From: Helicoverpa zea
Lineage: Eukaryota > Arthropoda > Insecta > Lepidoptera > Noctuidae
Length of the DNA stretch: 64,000 nucleotides
NCBI RefSeq assembly: GCF_022581195.2
Contig: NC_061465.1
Coordinates: 9,736,501-9,800,500, forward strand
Direction of reading: 5' to 3'
Of this stretch, positions 11,663-22,100 are shown one piece after another. The notes beneath the pieces were generated by a model. The model worked only from the letters and a program-made list of their open reading frames with translations. It was not told the origin of the DNA and searched no databases. The position numbers and the translations under genes were made by a program. Positions within the stretch are counted from its first letter, which is position 1; every line of letters begins with the position of its first letter.

Positions 11663-12085
11663 ACATGACGATCAAGGTGACATTTTTCTTCTAAACTATT
11701 TTGACTCAGGTTAGGTCATCGTATCGTTAGGTGCTTTTAATGGGGAACGTTATGTACGTTATAAAATCAGAAAAAATATCTAATGTGTCATAAGAGTTTC
11801 TAAATCTTTTAAGACGTTGTGTAAACACTCGACAAACCATAATAATTATGTTTTAAATGTTATACAAAGTTAATTAACTGACCTCTTATGTAACTTGTTG
11901 TGAACTAGATAAACTACTTCTTGCAAAGAACATAATTGGATGAAAACTACGCTCTCAATACATAGTTAATCTATAACAGAGTAATTTGAGTAGTTGCAAC
12001 TATTATACAATCGATAGCACCTTGAATAAAATTGGTGACATTAAATCCGATGGAAACTAGTGGACTCTGTCGAAGGATCGGGATG

Positions 12086-12166
12086 TATGGAAGCAAGACA
12101 GGGATGCCTTTGCCCAGCACTGGCACATTATAAGCCAGTAAAAAAAACGATGAAATAAATAAAGTT
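12086..12166 (+). repeat. SINE 3' tail with A-rich end
   Basis: It holds 'tgcctttgcccagcactggc' followed by an A-rich run and AAATAAATAAA, the 3' end of a SINE related to the one at 3171-3466. The next element (R4/Dong-like) begins just downstream. Confidence 0.55.
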
Positions 12167-12194
12167 CCCGTTAATTAAGTAATTAAGTAATTAA

Positions 12195-15160
12195 GTTAAT
12201 TTTGAAAACAGCGAAGACCTCCTTGATACACACTCAATTATGTATTGCGCGGCTGTTGCTGCATGTCGTGTAGCTAATGTCAAATTCCCTGACAGTAACA
12301 GAGCTACACGACCAAAATCAGCGGTACCAGCTTGGCAGTGCAGGATTGAGCGTCGTATCGAGGGGGCCAGAGTACTCATCGGCAAACTATATTGCTTCAG
12401 GGAGGGTAATACCCGACCACGGGTGATGCGCTTTGTGAGACGTGCATTCATGGGGACTGGACTCAGTCCTCATGAATATATGCCGCGTATCGCGGAGCGC
12501 ATCGACTTCCTGAAGCAAAAAGTCTGTGCATGGGCTAGCCGTATTCGAAGGTATAAACGACGGGTGGAACGTTACACCCAGAATCGTATGTTCCAGAGTG
12601 ATCAAAGATGGGTATATAGAACTTGGGAGCGACCTGAGCAATACGTGATGGACGGGAGCCGGCCGGATGATGGTGCCACAAACACGTTTTGGCGCAACCT
12701 CTGGTCGACGCCCGTATTTCACGAGGAGGGTGACTGGACACGTGATGTTGAACGGAAGTGTGAACAAATACCAGAAATGGAGGAGGTCAATATTACCTCC
12801 TCCGACGTAGCCTGTGCAGTTCGTCCGATGCAAAACTGGAAATCACCAGGGCCGGATGGACTGCACAATTTCTGGTTAAAGTGGCTGCAAAGTTCACACC
12901 CCTGTTTAGCATCACAGTTTCAGTCATCCTTAGAAGCCGGGTCGCTCCCACAGTTTCTAACAACAGGAGTTACCCATCTGCTCCACAAATCAGGCAGTAC
13001 CGCGGAACCCAAAAATTATAGACCGATCACTTGTTTACCGACGGTCTATAAACTTCTTACATCTATTTTGAGATTAAAAATAAACCAACATATTGAAAAA
13101 TATTCAATTATGTCAGTTTCTCAAAATGGATGTAAGAAGGGGTCCCGTGCTACTAAGGAGCTGCTCCTCACTGATATGGTCATCAGCCAACAGGTTCGAC
13201 GATCCCGAAAGAATTTGTCGACATGTTGGATAGACTATAAGAAGGCCTACGACTCGGTCCCCCATGCATGGCTTAGGAGGGTACTGGAGTTGTATAAAAT
13301 AAATACAACTCTACGCGCCTTTCTTGCGTCATGTATGGAGCAATGGAGAACGGTTCTTCACTATCCAGGATGTAGACAAATTGAAGGGACCGGCGATCCT
13401 ATTAAGATCGAGCGGGGAATATTCCAGGGTGACAGTTTGAGTCCACTTTGGTTTTGCCTGGCCTTGAACCCTTTGAGCACATTGCTAGAGGGTTCGGGGC
13501 TGGGCTATCCTTTGCGGAGAGGGGGTCAGGTTATATCCCATTTGCTTTATATGGATGATCTGAAACTGTTTGCCACTACAGAACTGCAGCTGATGAAGCT
13601 ACTGAAGATCACTGAAAATTTCAGTAGTTGCATCAGGATGGAGTTCGGTGTGGACAAATGTGCAGTCATGCATGTGAAGCGAGGGGGAATTGTGGAATCT
13701 GAGGGAGTACAACTCTCAGATTCCATAAACCTGAGATCACTCTCCGCAAACGATACATATAAATACTTGGGTATGGCGGAGGGGTTAGGCATCAATGTGG
13801 CTGTCATGAAACAGTCATTACGGGAGCGTTTCTTTGGCCGCCTGAATAAGGTCCTAAAAAGTTCCTTATCAGGCGGCAACAAGGTTCGCGCCTATAATGG
13901 TTGGGTCATGCCAGTCCTGATGTACTCCTTCGGCATACTCAAATGGACTCAAACTGAATTGGATACCTTGGATAGGAGAGTCCGCACACTGCTGACCGCA
14001 GAACGAATGCATCACCCACGATCGTCGGTGATGAGACTGTACATCCCACGGAAATGTGGAGGCCGAGGCTTTTTAAATGCAAAGACGCTCCACAACCGTG
14101 AGGTGTGCAGTCTCAGAGAATATCTTCTCAAAAGCGACGTGGGTATGCATCGTGATATGGTAGCAGTGGACAAAGGACTCACCCCGCTATCGTTGGCAAA
14201 TGAGAACTGGCGCAGACCTGTGGTACTAACTACCCATGATCGCAAGGAGGTATGGCAGAGCAAACAGCTACACGGACGCTTCTTCGGGGCTCTTCATGGT
14301 CCCGATGTAGACTTCAATGCGTCCGTATCTTGGCTACGCTTCGGTGACTTGTTTGGAGAAACCGAAGGGTTTGTATGTGCAATTATGGACGAAGTTATCC
14401 TTACGAATAACTACCGGAGATATATCGTGAAAGACGGGACGGTTGACATATGTCGGGCATGTCACCATCCGGGTGAGTCTATCAGACATATTATATCTGG
14501 TTGTTCTCGTTTGGCTAATGGTGAATATTTGCACAGACATAACCAAGTGGCCAAGATTATCCACCAGCAGCTTGCTCTGCAATACAACCTTGTAGACCTT
14601 GAGGTACCGTACTACAAGTATGCGCCCGACCCAGTTCTCGAAAAGGACCATATCACGTTGTACTGGGATCGATCTATCATCACTGACAGGACTATTGTAG
14701 CCAATAAGCCTGATATTGTGGTGATAGATCGATCAGCGCGCCGCGCGATGATAGTCGATGTCGCCGTTCCGCATGACGAGAACCTTGTGAAAGCTGAGAA
14801 AGAGAAACAAATAAAGTATCTCGACTTAGCGCACGAGGTTGTCGCCATGTGGAGTGTCGACACGGCTGTTGTTGTGCCGATTGTCGTTACGGCCAATGGT
14901 TTAATAGCCAAGAGCCTCGACGAACACCTCAGGAGGCTCTCGTTGGGCGGCTGGATCAAGGGACTGATTCAGAAGGCAGTACTCCTTGATACGGCACGTA
15001 TTGTGAGGAGGTTTCTGTCTCTGGGACCCTAACCACCGGTACCTTGGACCCTGTGCCCGATATCGGTGGCAACCTATTTTTTATATTTTTAAATGTTTTT
15101 TATTTTTATATTTAATATTTAAAAATGTAAATTATATGCTTGAAAATAAATAAATAAAAA
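12195..15160 (+). mobile_element. 5'-truncated RLE-type non-LTR retrotransposon (R4/Dong-like)
   Basis: The element holds one long open frame (RT plus restriction-like endonuclease), a short 3' UTR and an AAATAAATAAATAAAA tail at about 15144-15160. The reading frame is already open at 12195, right after a repeated TTAAG/TAATTAAG stretch. The 5' part, which in this class carries DNA-binding zinc-finger or Myb motifs, is missing, as expected from incomplete target-primed reverse transcription. AAATAAATAAA occurs on both sides (about 12154-12163 and 15146-15158), which suggests insertion into, or duplication of, an A/T microsatellite in the tail of the SINE just upstream. Confidence 0.85.
12240..15032 (+). 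CDS. Reverse transcriptase with restriction-like endonuclease (R4/Dong-like, N-terminally truncated)
   Basis: A 930-residue frame that would copy retrotransposon RNA at a nicked chromosomal site. RT motifs appear in order: NYRPITCLPTVYK (about 259), YKKAYDS with catalytic Asp338, GIFQGDSLSP, YMDD (437-440) and YLGM. A Cys-Cys-His-Cys motif follows (C738, C741, H750, C755), then KPDIVVID with VDVAVP, the PD-(D/E)XK-type endonuclease core near 820-845. RT, then CCHC, then the endonuclease is the signature of R2/R4-type elements. YMDD followed by LKLF and the general wording of the protein point to the R4/Dong branch rather than R2, with moderate certainty. The frame is open upstream to 12195, so ATG 12240 is not necessarily a real start. 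No internal stop or frameshift is seen. Confidence 0.88.
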   Translation: MYCAAVAACRVANVKFPDSNRATRPKSAVPAWQCRIERRIEGARVLIGKLYCFREGNTRPRVMRFVRRAFMGTGLSPHEYMPRIAERIDFLKQKVCAWASRIRRYKRRVERYTQNRMFQSDQRWVYRTWERPEQYVMDGSRPDDGATNTFWRNLWSTPVFHEEGDWTRDVERKCEQIPEMEEVNITSSDVACAVRPMQNWKSPGPDGLHNFWLKWLQSSHPCLASQFQSSLEAGSLPQFLTTGVTHLLHKSGSTAEPKNYRPITCLPTVYKLLTSILRLKINQHIEKYSIMSVSQNGCKKGSRATKELLLTDMVISQQVRRSRKNLSTCWIDYKKAYDSVPHAWLRRVLELYKINTTLRAFLASCMEQWRTVLHYPGCRQIEGTGDPIKIERGIFQGDSLSPLWFCLALNPLSTLLEGSGLGYPLRRGGQVISHLLYMDDLKLFATTELQLMKLLKITENFSSCIRMEFGVDKCAVMHVKRGGIVESEGVQLSDSINLRSLSANDTYKYLGMAEGLGINVAVMKQSLRERFFGRLNKVLKSSLSGGNKVRAYNGWVMPVLMYSFGILKWTQTELDTLDRRVRTLLTAERMHHPRSSVMRLYIPRKCGGRGFLNAKTLHNREVCSLREYLLKSDVGMHRDMVAVDKGLTPLSLANENWRRPVVLTTHDRKEVWQSKQLHGRFFGALHGPDVDFNASVSWLRFGDLFGETEGFVCAIMDEVILTNNYRRYIVKDGTVDICRACHHPGESIRHIISGCSRLANGEYLHRHNQVAKIIHQQLALQYNLVDLEVPYYKYAPDPVLEKDHITLYWDRSIITDRTIVANKPDIVVIDRSARRAMIVDVAVPHDENLVKAEKEKQIKYLDLAHEVVAMWSVDTAVVVPIVVTANGLIAKSLDEHLRRLSLGGWIKGLIQKAVLLDTARIVRRFLSLGP

Positions 15161-15647
15161 TCCAAAAAGGGTCTAAGGCAACATACGAACTTAAAACAGA
15201 AAATGAACATAAAATTGGTTCAATAAATAGGTGGATAGATAGTCGGTTTTCAGTGCCCGGAGTCACTAGGGAGTCACGGAAGGGTGAAACTTTATGGTAC
15301 AGTTACCAGTATTTTAAAAATTCAAGATGGCCTAGTGGCCTTTCGCCGATCCAATTCGCCCTATCACGTATGTTGTGAACTTTAAACTGCAATGCCATAT
15401 TCGGATATTCATTGTAACCACTTGTCTTCTGATATACGAGAAAGATAATTCTTGTGTAACTCGCTGTAAATTATTAAATATAACTTGTAATATTTCATGC
15501 AAAATTATGTGTGAGTTGCACCATTTAATTATTACGATAACCAAACTATAACCAGCCGTATAGGTACTGGCCGCTCATTGGTCAATTCGGCGATTTGACA
15601 ACTTCAAAACATTGGTCCGTTATTATATTGTTATAGTTAAAAGGTGC
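15161..15647. other. No feature recognised
   Basis: Mixed sequence after the retrotransposon. No gene or bounded repeat identified. Confidence 0.4.
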
Positions 15648-15712
15648 TCAATCCTTCTCCGTATGAGAGGAGCCCTGTGCCCAGCAGTGGGACGATAAAA
15701 AGGCTGAACAGT
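15648..15712 (+). repeat. SINE 3' fragment
   Basis: Almost the same as the 3' end of the SINE at 3171-3466: 'gctcaatccttctccg', then 'cccagcagtgggacgat' and a short A-run. The head is missing. Confidence 0.75.
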
Positions 15713-16940
15713 TAAAAGGTGCAACTCAGCGAAAATATAAAATAGCTTCTGTGTTGTTGCGATGTCACATTTTAACATATCGAATGAAGATTATGAGGTC
15801 AATGCACTTTTTAGAAAACGAAATTGAAGTCCTTTTTGAAAAAGAAACATTTATGAAAGAATCTATAACACACAAAATGGTTGTCACATAATACCGTTTT
15901 CTCACAAAATCTGAGCGATAAAATAAAAGCGATGAATCTTATATCGGGTGCTTCTGAGTTTCCATTACAATTTTATGAAGGCTGCACGGGATGAACGTCA
16001 ATTTCAAGTCCTACCTTCGTGTTCTCAAGGGAACATGCTCAATGAAGTTCGATATTACCTAGAATATAGTGATGTAGTTGTAGTTAACTAGTTTTAGATA
16101 TATTCAAGATTCAGATCAACCAATGTGCAAAAGAGGAATTAAAATATGAGAAAAGAAACACCATAAGGAAGTATTCCATAAGGAAGTACAAATCCTTGCT
16201 TAATGCTTACAACATAAAAGGTATCAAATACCTTTTGAGTTTGCCAATTAGTCTCTGCGTTGATTATGTCTGTGTCTGGATTTTGGTCTATAGTTGGAAG
16301 CAATATTGCAGTAAAATTGGGATTGGCAATTATGAGTTTCATCATGCCTAAGTTAAGATTTCGTTGTGTGTTAGCATTAGCAGGAATCTCGTGTCCAAAA
16401 TGGACGTGGCGTTTCGAAATCTGGGTGTTTTGAGTAGGAAGAAAATAAGTGGGGAAATTATAGTCGGGATATTTCGTCAGTGTTACCTATTTTATATTAT
16501 CTCCTGCCATTACATTCTGTTATCGGTATGTATATCCAGGGAAAATACAGATATCTTTAGCCATAAGTCCGTATCAAATTGTACAATTGAATACATGCTA
16601 ACTCATATTTTCACAGCTTCCAAAAACCAGTCATGTGTTCAAATCGTAAAATCAAACATGTGTGAGGTAAGAAAGTGTGTTTGTCCAAGAAATTAACGTG
16701 CGTTCAGAACACGCGGTCATCTCGATGTCAAGGTAACTTACTACGACTTGTTAACTCTTAGTTAAGTCATACTTATGTAAACGTATTGTTTGGATAGTTC
16801 GAAAACGTGTTTTTTTAGTTGGCGTAGTATGTATGGTGTTTTCTTAGTGATGACATGTTGTAAGAGTTATAGTAGCTTTTTGGCAACTTTTTTCGTTGTT
16901 GTTGTATTACTTGATTTGCACTTAATTTAACGAAGACTAG
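15713..16940. other. No gene recognised
   Basis: AT-rich stretch. The 110-codon frame at 16364-16696 has no recognisable domain and AT-driven composition. Confidence 0.4.
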
Positions 16941-17096
16941 AGGCCCGCCCTGTATGAATATGTACCTAAACCATAATCATAACTCTATCCTTTGGTGAAA
17001 ACTGCTTTAAAATCCTTCTAGTAGTTTTTGAGTTTATCGAGAACAAATACCTAGGTGGAAGAAGTTTGTTTTATAATAATGTAGTGATAATATATT
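16941..17096 (+). repeat. LINE/SINE 3'-end-like dispersed repeat
   Basis: It contains 'ggcccgccctgtatgaat', 'ccttctagtagtttttgag' and an end 'ttgttttataataatgtag', the word order of a 3' repeat I know from lepidopteran genomes (RTE-like by recollection, not tested). The BEL/Pao element is inserted directly at its right end. Confidence 0.5.
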
Positions 17097-17101
17097 TTAC
17101 C

Positions 17102-17275
17102 TGTAGTGATCTCTACATTTAGTGATAGGATAATTGATAGGAAGTCAAAGGTGATAGAAAATGTCGAGATGTAGGGGAAAAGGTATTGTCAATGAAAACG
17201 ACCGATTCCGCCGAGTGGCTAATTTGCACTGTTTTATTAATTATAGTGTCGAAACATGATACGATGACTCGTACA
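17102..17275 (-). repeat. 3' LTR of the BEL/Pao element
   Basis: 174 bp, TG...CA on the plus strand, identical to 25014-25187. It contains an AATAAA on the sense strand (plus-strand TTTATT near 17232-17238), a likely poly(A) signal. It is short for this group. Confidence 0.95.
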
Positions 17276-17287
17276 TCTTGCCCATTT
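17276..17287 (-). other. Candidate polypurine tract
   Basis: On the sense strand the bases just before the 3' LTR read AAATGGGCAAGA, mostly purine. This is where second-strand priming should occur. It is short and interrupted by T and C, so the call rests on position. Confidence 0.5.
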
Positions 17288-17340
17288 AAAAGAAACAAAC
17301 AAATAATAAAAAATAGGACATAATAACAATAAAGTTAAGG

Positions 17341-19161
17341 TTAAACATTAATAGTAGGCACTTTGAATCGTTGCGTAGTTATAGGAGAAGTTGATGTCCC
17401 TCGATCGATGCTGAACGTGCTGACTGCGTGAGGAATGGTTTCTTCTTCAATAGTCGGCGCAGGGAGGCCTTGTTTACGACGTCTCCAATAGTAAACAGCG
17501 CAACATGTAATAATCAGAATTGATGCTAGTAGGATGTAGGTAGCAGCATAGTGATGAATGTCATGAGCATTGATTTGTTCGGAAGATTTTTCCTTTAGCT
17601 GATCAATGTCCTTTTGCAACTGATTGTATATCAACTGGTGATCTTCGACAGGGATGGATGAGTCTATATAACTACTGTTGATGATGGTATTCAGTATAGA
17701 TGTCTTCGGAACTTCCACAATGTCCATTTGCTGATGCATCTTGCTCAGGAATTGGTTGTGTGAACGAATAGTGAAGGTTTCGCCTTTAATCACGCAACCT
17801 TGACCTAGCGTTATAATTCCAGTTCCCTTTAAACTATGCACAGCTGTTCCCGTAGCACAGAATATGCGCACCATGCATTTGTCGCAACATGAGTACAACC
17901 AGCTGTTTTGCGGGTGTAACTTGATCCACTTGTCGGCTGTGCACGGCGCTACGAGTGATAAGCATGGTGATTCATTTGTAGTGACATCATTTACAATTAG
18001 TTTTATGTTGCAGATTGAACTCTTTATTTTCAAGTCATATAGTGGTTCATCCAAGGAGCAGAGAATAGTATCCCTTTGGGTAGAAATGCAAGTTTGTAAA
18101 TGATGATCCGCCAAAAGGAAAGCAGTGTCTTTCTTGAGGTCGAATGCTATGTATTGATAAGGAGATATGACATAGCGCATCCTTCCTCGCTCCCTTACGG
18201 GCACAGTGATAATCTTGTTTAACTCGTATACTTCATTGCTTACGAGAGGAACTCTGACTTCGATGATAAGGTAGTTCTCAATGACTCTCGCGAATACCTT
18301 TAGAAGTTTGTATAGCTGTCTTATATCGTTTATGTCGGTCGGTAATGCGAGGTCTCCATGCAATTGTCCAGATATAATGTTAACTTGATGTTCTAGTTGT
18401 TCAGGCGAAAACAAGTGTATGTCTATGTAACCATGACTTATATCCGTGACTGTGTTAAGCAACACATCTTGCATACGTCGCAGGTTTGTCAGGATAATGC
18501 TTGCAGCTAAAGACGAGGAAATGAGGTAGTTGCTATTTTGATTGTCTAGTCGCACTTGACCAACTTCCCAGGTGACATTTTTAAGTGTGTCCTTAATAAA
18601 GCTAACTTGTTTGTTCATTATTTCTTCATTCCGTTTGATGATGTTGTATTCAGATTCAATCACAAGTGTCTGATTTTTTATCAGGGTTTGAAGGTGATTT
18701 TCATTGTGAGTGATCGCTTCTATGTCCCTTCTGTATTGATCAGCAAATCTTTCGTCAAGAACTCCAAATAATGAACTTGCCAAGTAGCCAACGCCATTCA
18801 AAAGGCCTCTTCGTACTCGTTTGTTTTTATAACGCAGTAAGTTGTTGTAGTGTTCGATTTCGTTGATCTCATGTTGCAGTTGCGTCACGGCACTATCGTG
18901 AGGTGTATTTACGTAGCACAATGACTTCACATGAGTGACGTACTGTTTTATCGCCGAGAGCCCTTGCCAATAAGATGTCATGTTGTAATATATGACTAAC
19001 TTCCACTCGTCCTTGATGTGTCGTAAATCTGATATTTTATCAAAATATAAATTCTGGCTTTCATCGATGGCGGTGATTTTAAAGAGGTTTATATCCTGTT
19101 GCATACTTGGTGATAATATTGACATGAATGCAACAAGTGTTAGGAATATAAAGTTACTCAT
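17341..19161 (-). other. env: Envelope-like fusion glycoprotein region (errantivirus/baculovirus-F type)
   Basis: This is the C-terminal 600 or so residues of the long pol frame. From a Met at 19161 it opens with a hydrophobic signal-peptide-like stretch. Basic residues follow (KRVRR, ending at 18808), a furin-type cleavage site about 118 residues in. The segment directly after it is Gly/Leu-rich and hydrophobic, as in a fusion peptide. Five N-glycosylation sequons, several Cys, and near the C-terminus a single membrane-spanning segment (YAATYILLASILIITCC) with a short basic tail complete a class I fusion protein layout. The arrangement matches the F-like envelopes of gypsy-type errantiviruses, the roo-type BEL elements and baculovirus F. 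Length is also as expected. Whether it is expressed or functional cannot be told from sequence. Confidence 0.85.
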
Positions 19162-22100
19162 AGATGTCTTCTTGCTGCCGCCAACACGTCGATGCTGTCC
19201 TTGGTTCTGGTTCCCCTTTGGTATATGTTCTTGATCACGTTGTGAGTCGTTGTGGACAGGCAGCTTAACAAGTTTAGTGATAGGGCGCTTTATGACGTTG
19301 TGTTGTGTTTTCACACTTACGACTCGCACAAAGCCGTCTTTCCCGGGGTGAACTTCAATGATACGTCCAATAGCCCACTTCCCAGGTGGCATGTTGTCTT
19401 CTTTAATAACGACAATGTCATCGACCTTCATATTCTCACTAGGCTGTCTCCATTTTGATCTGGATTGTAGGTGTTGGAGGTACGTGTTTGACCACTTTCT
19501 CCAAAACTGCTTGTTCATAGTCTGCACAAGGTGCCATCGAGCTGATAAGTTAATGTTATCAGGATCGGTTTGTGGCCTTACTAGCAGTGAGTCACCCACC
19601 AGAAAATGTCCAGGTGTGAGAACTTCGTCATCAGGATCTTCAGACAGCGGGCACAATGGTCGGGAGTTCATGCACGCCTCGATTTGATGTAACAATGTAA
19701 TGAACTCCTCATATGTCAGTTTTTGGTGTCCCAGGACCCGCTTCAGGTGGAACTTCATGCTCTTTACGGCGCTTTCCCATAACCCGCCAGCGCTGGGCCA
19801 GGAAGGCGCATTGAAGTGCCAGGTGACGCCGAGCTCATTGATGCTTTTGATGAATGACGTGTCAATAGTGTCAAGGATTGCTTTGTATTCTTGTCTCAGT
19901 GTCTTGTCAGCTCCAACAAAGTTGGTACCGTTGTCCGAGTAAACATGCCGAGGAGTGCCACGGCGAGCGGCCATCCGTCGGAATGCCGCCAGGAACGCAG
20001 GTGTACTCAAGTCAGACACCAGCTCAAGATGCACTGCCTTTGTCGCAAGGCAAACGAATACAGCTATGTACCCTTTCGTCGTTTTAACCCCCCGTCCCTT
20101 GTTAGCCTTGACCTCTACATGTCCAGTGAAGTCCACTCCTGTATTTGTGAACGGTCGTGAAGGGTTGACTCTCGGTCGGGGTAGGTCCGCCATGATTTGC
20201 TTGCTGGTTTCTTGACTGAAGCGTCTACACTTGATGCACTGTCGGATGATTTTCTTTACAACGCGAATACCCCCAATAATCCAGAAATTTTGTCGGATAA
20301 ATGATAATGTCAATCGGGGTCCGCCGTGTAATGTCGTGATATGTGCTTGGTTTATGATAAGTTCTGTCAGCCGGGTTTTACCCGGTATGATCACAGGATG
20401 TTTTGCAGAATGAGCGATGGATGATTGTTCTAGTCTCCCGCCAATCCTCAAGAGGCCAGTTTGGTCTAAGTAAGGATTGAGGCCTGAGATCTTGCTCGAG
20501 CTTCGAACGCGACCTTCTTTCTTCAAATGATAAATGTCGTCTGCAAATTCCAGGGATTGAATAGTTTTGATAATAATGTTTTGCCCAGTTTTTAACTCGA
20601 TTGTTGTCAGAGTGTCAGCATTTTGTGTCGAAGTGCAATTCCGAAGTCGTGCGATGAAACGTGATATCCAGCCCACGATGCGATTTACTCGTGTCAATGA
20701 ACTATTGTTTTGTAATAATTTAATAATGATATTTTCACTGTGGTGTAAGGCTGCGTTCACATTCGTTGATTTCTTGACTTCGATCAACGGGGTTTCAATT
20801 TTGATAGAGGGTGTGTCTTGACAAGAAGTCGGTGAATTAAGCCACAGCGGGCCTGCCCACCACAACTTGTGCTCTTGTAGCGATGTTGCCGATAGACCGC
20901 GCGTTGCACAGTCCGCGGCATTGTCTTCTGATCTCACGTGATGCCACTGAGATGGCGGGATGACTTCGGTGATTTGTCTTACTCGATTAGCTACAAATGC
21001 TTTCCACCTATTGACGTCTCCATTTAGCCAACCCAGCACCACCATTGAGTCTGTCCATGCATTGACCGTGGATACGGATATAATTTCTGAAATTTTTTTC
21101 AACAGTTGTGATAAAAGTAAGGCACCCAATAATTCCAATCTCGGAAGCGATATTTGTTTATTATGTGGGGCCAACTTAGTTTTTGCCATGACTAAGCGCG
21201 TTGTGTACTCGCCTTTACTGTCACATGTTGTAATGTACACGGCACATGCGTAGGCCTTTTCTGAGGCGTCGCAAAACCCGTGCAATTGATAAGTTTGTTT
21301 GTCACCCAGGTATCTGTCAATCTGAAATCTTTCTATGGTTTTCAGATCTTCTCTCAGGGAATGCCATCCTGTATGTATGTCGGTGGGTAGTTCGTCGTCC
21401 CACTGTAAGTTTGATAGCCATGTTTGTTGAAAAATAATTTTTGCCTTAATTGTTAGAGGTGATAACCAGCCTAAAGGATCGTAGATCTTTGATATGTCGG
21501 ACAGAAGTTGTCTCTTAGTGTACTTCTGGTTGTCATTTGTCTTATGGTCAATTTTGTTATGAAAACTGAATGTGTCAGTTGATGGGTTCCACCTGAGTCC
21601 CAAGGTTTTACGGGATTCTACATCACGGAACTCGAGAGGAGAGCTGGTTTGATTGGACGGCAAATCGTTAATAATGTCAGGGCTATTACTCGACCATTTA
21701 CGTAAGTTCATGCCGGCTCCTTGCAGAACTTTGATTAATTGTCGTTGTAGCTCTTTAACCTGGATTTTGTCGTCATTTCCGGCCAGGAGATCATCCATAT
21801 AAAATGATGATTGTAGCGCAGCAGCGGCAAGAGGATACTCTTCGGAATGATCCAGAGCTATTTGGCGCAATGTCCTCATCGCAAGGAATGGCGCGGCCTT
21901 GGTGCCATACGTGACGGTATTTAGGCGATATTCACTTAGGGGTTCATCGGGAATCGACCTCCAGACGATAGTTTGTAGTGCCCTGTCTTGTTCTCTGATA
22001 ATGATCTGCCTAAACATTTTCTCAACGTCTGACGTGATGACATATTTATGAGTTCTCCACAACAGAACAAGTCCCTGAAGGTCCTGCTGCAGGTTAGGAC

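Noticed and set aside
12387..12833. 148-codon minus-strand frame
   Set aside because: Antisense shadow of the R4/Dong-like frame.
19252..20413. Many plus-strand frames across the BEL/Pao element
   Set aside because: They are the opposite strand of the pol frame and contain no domain.
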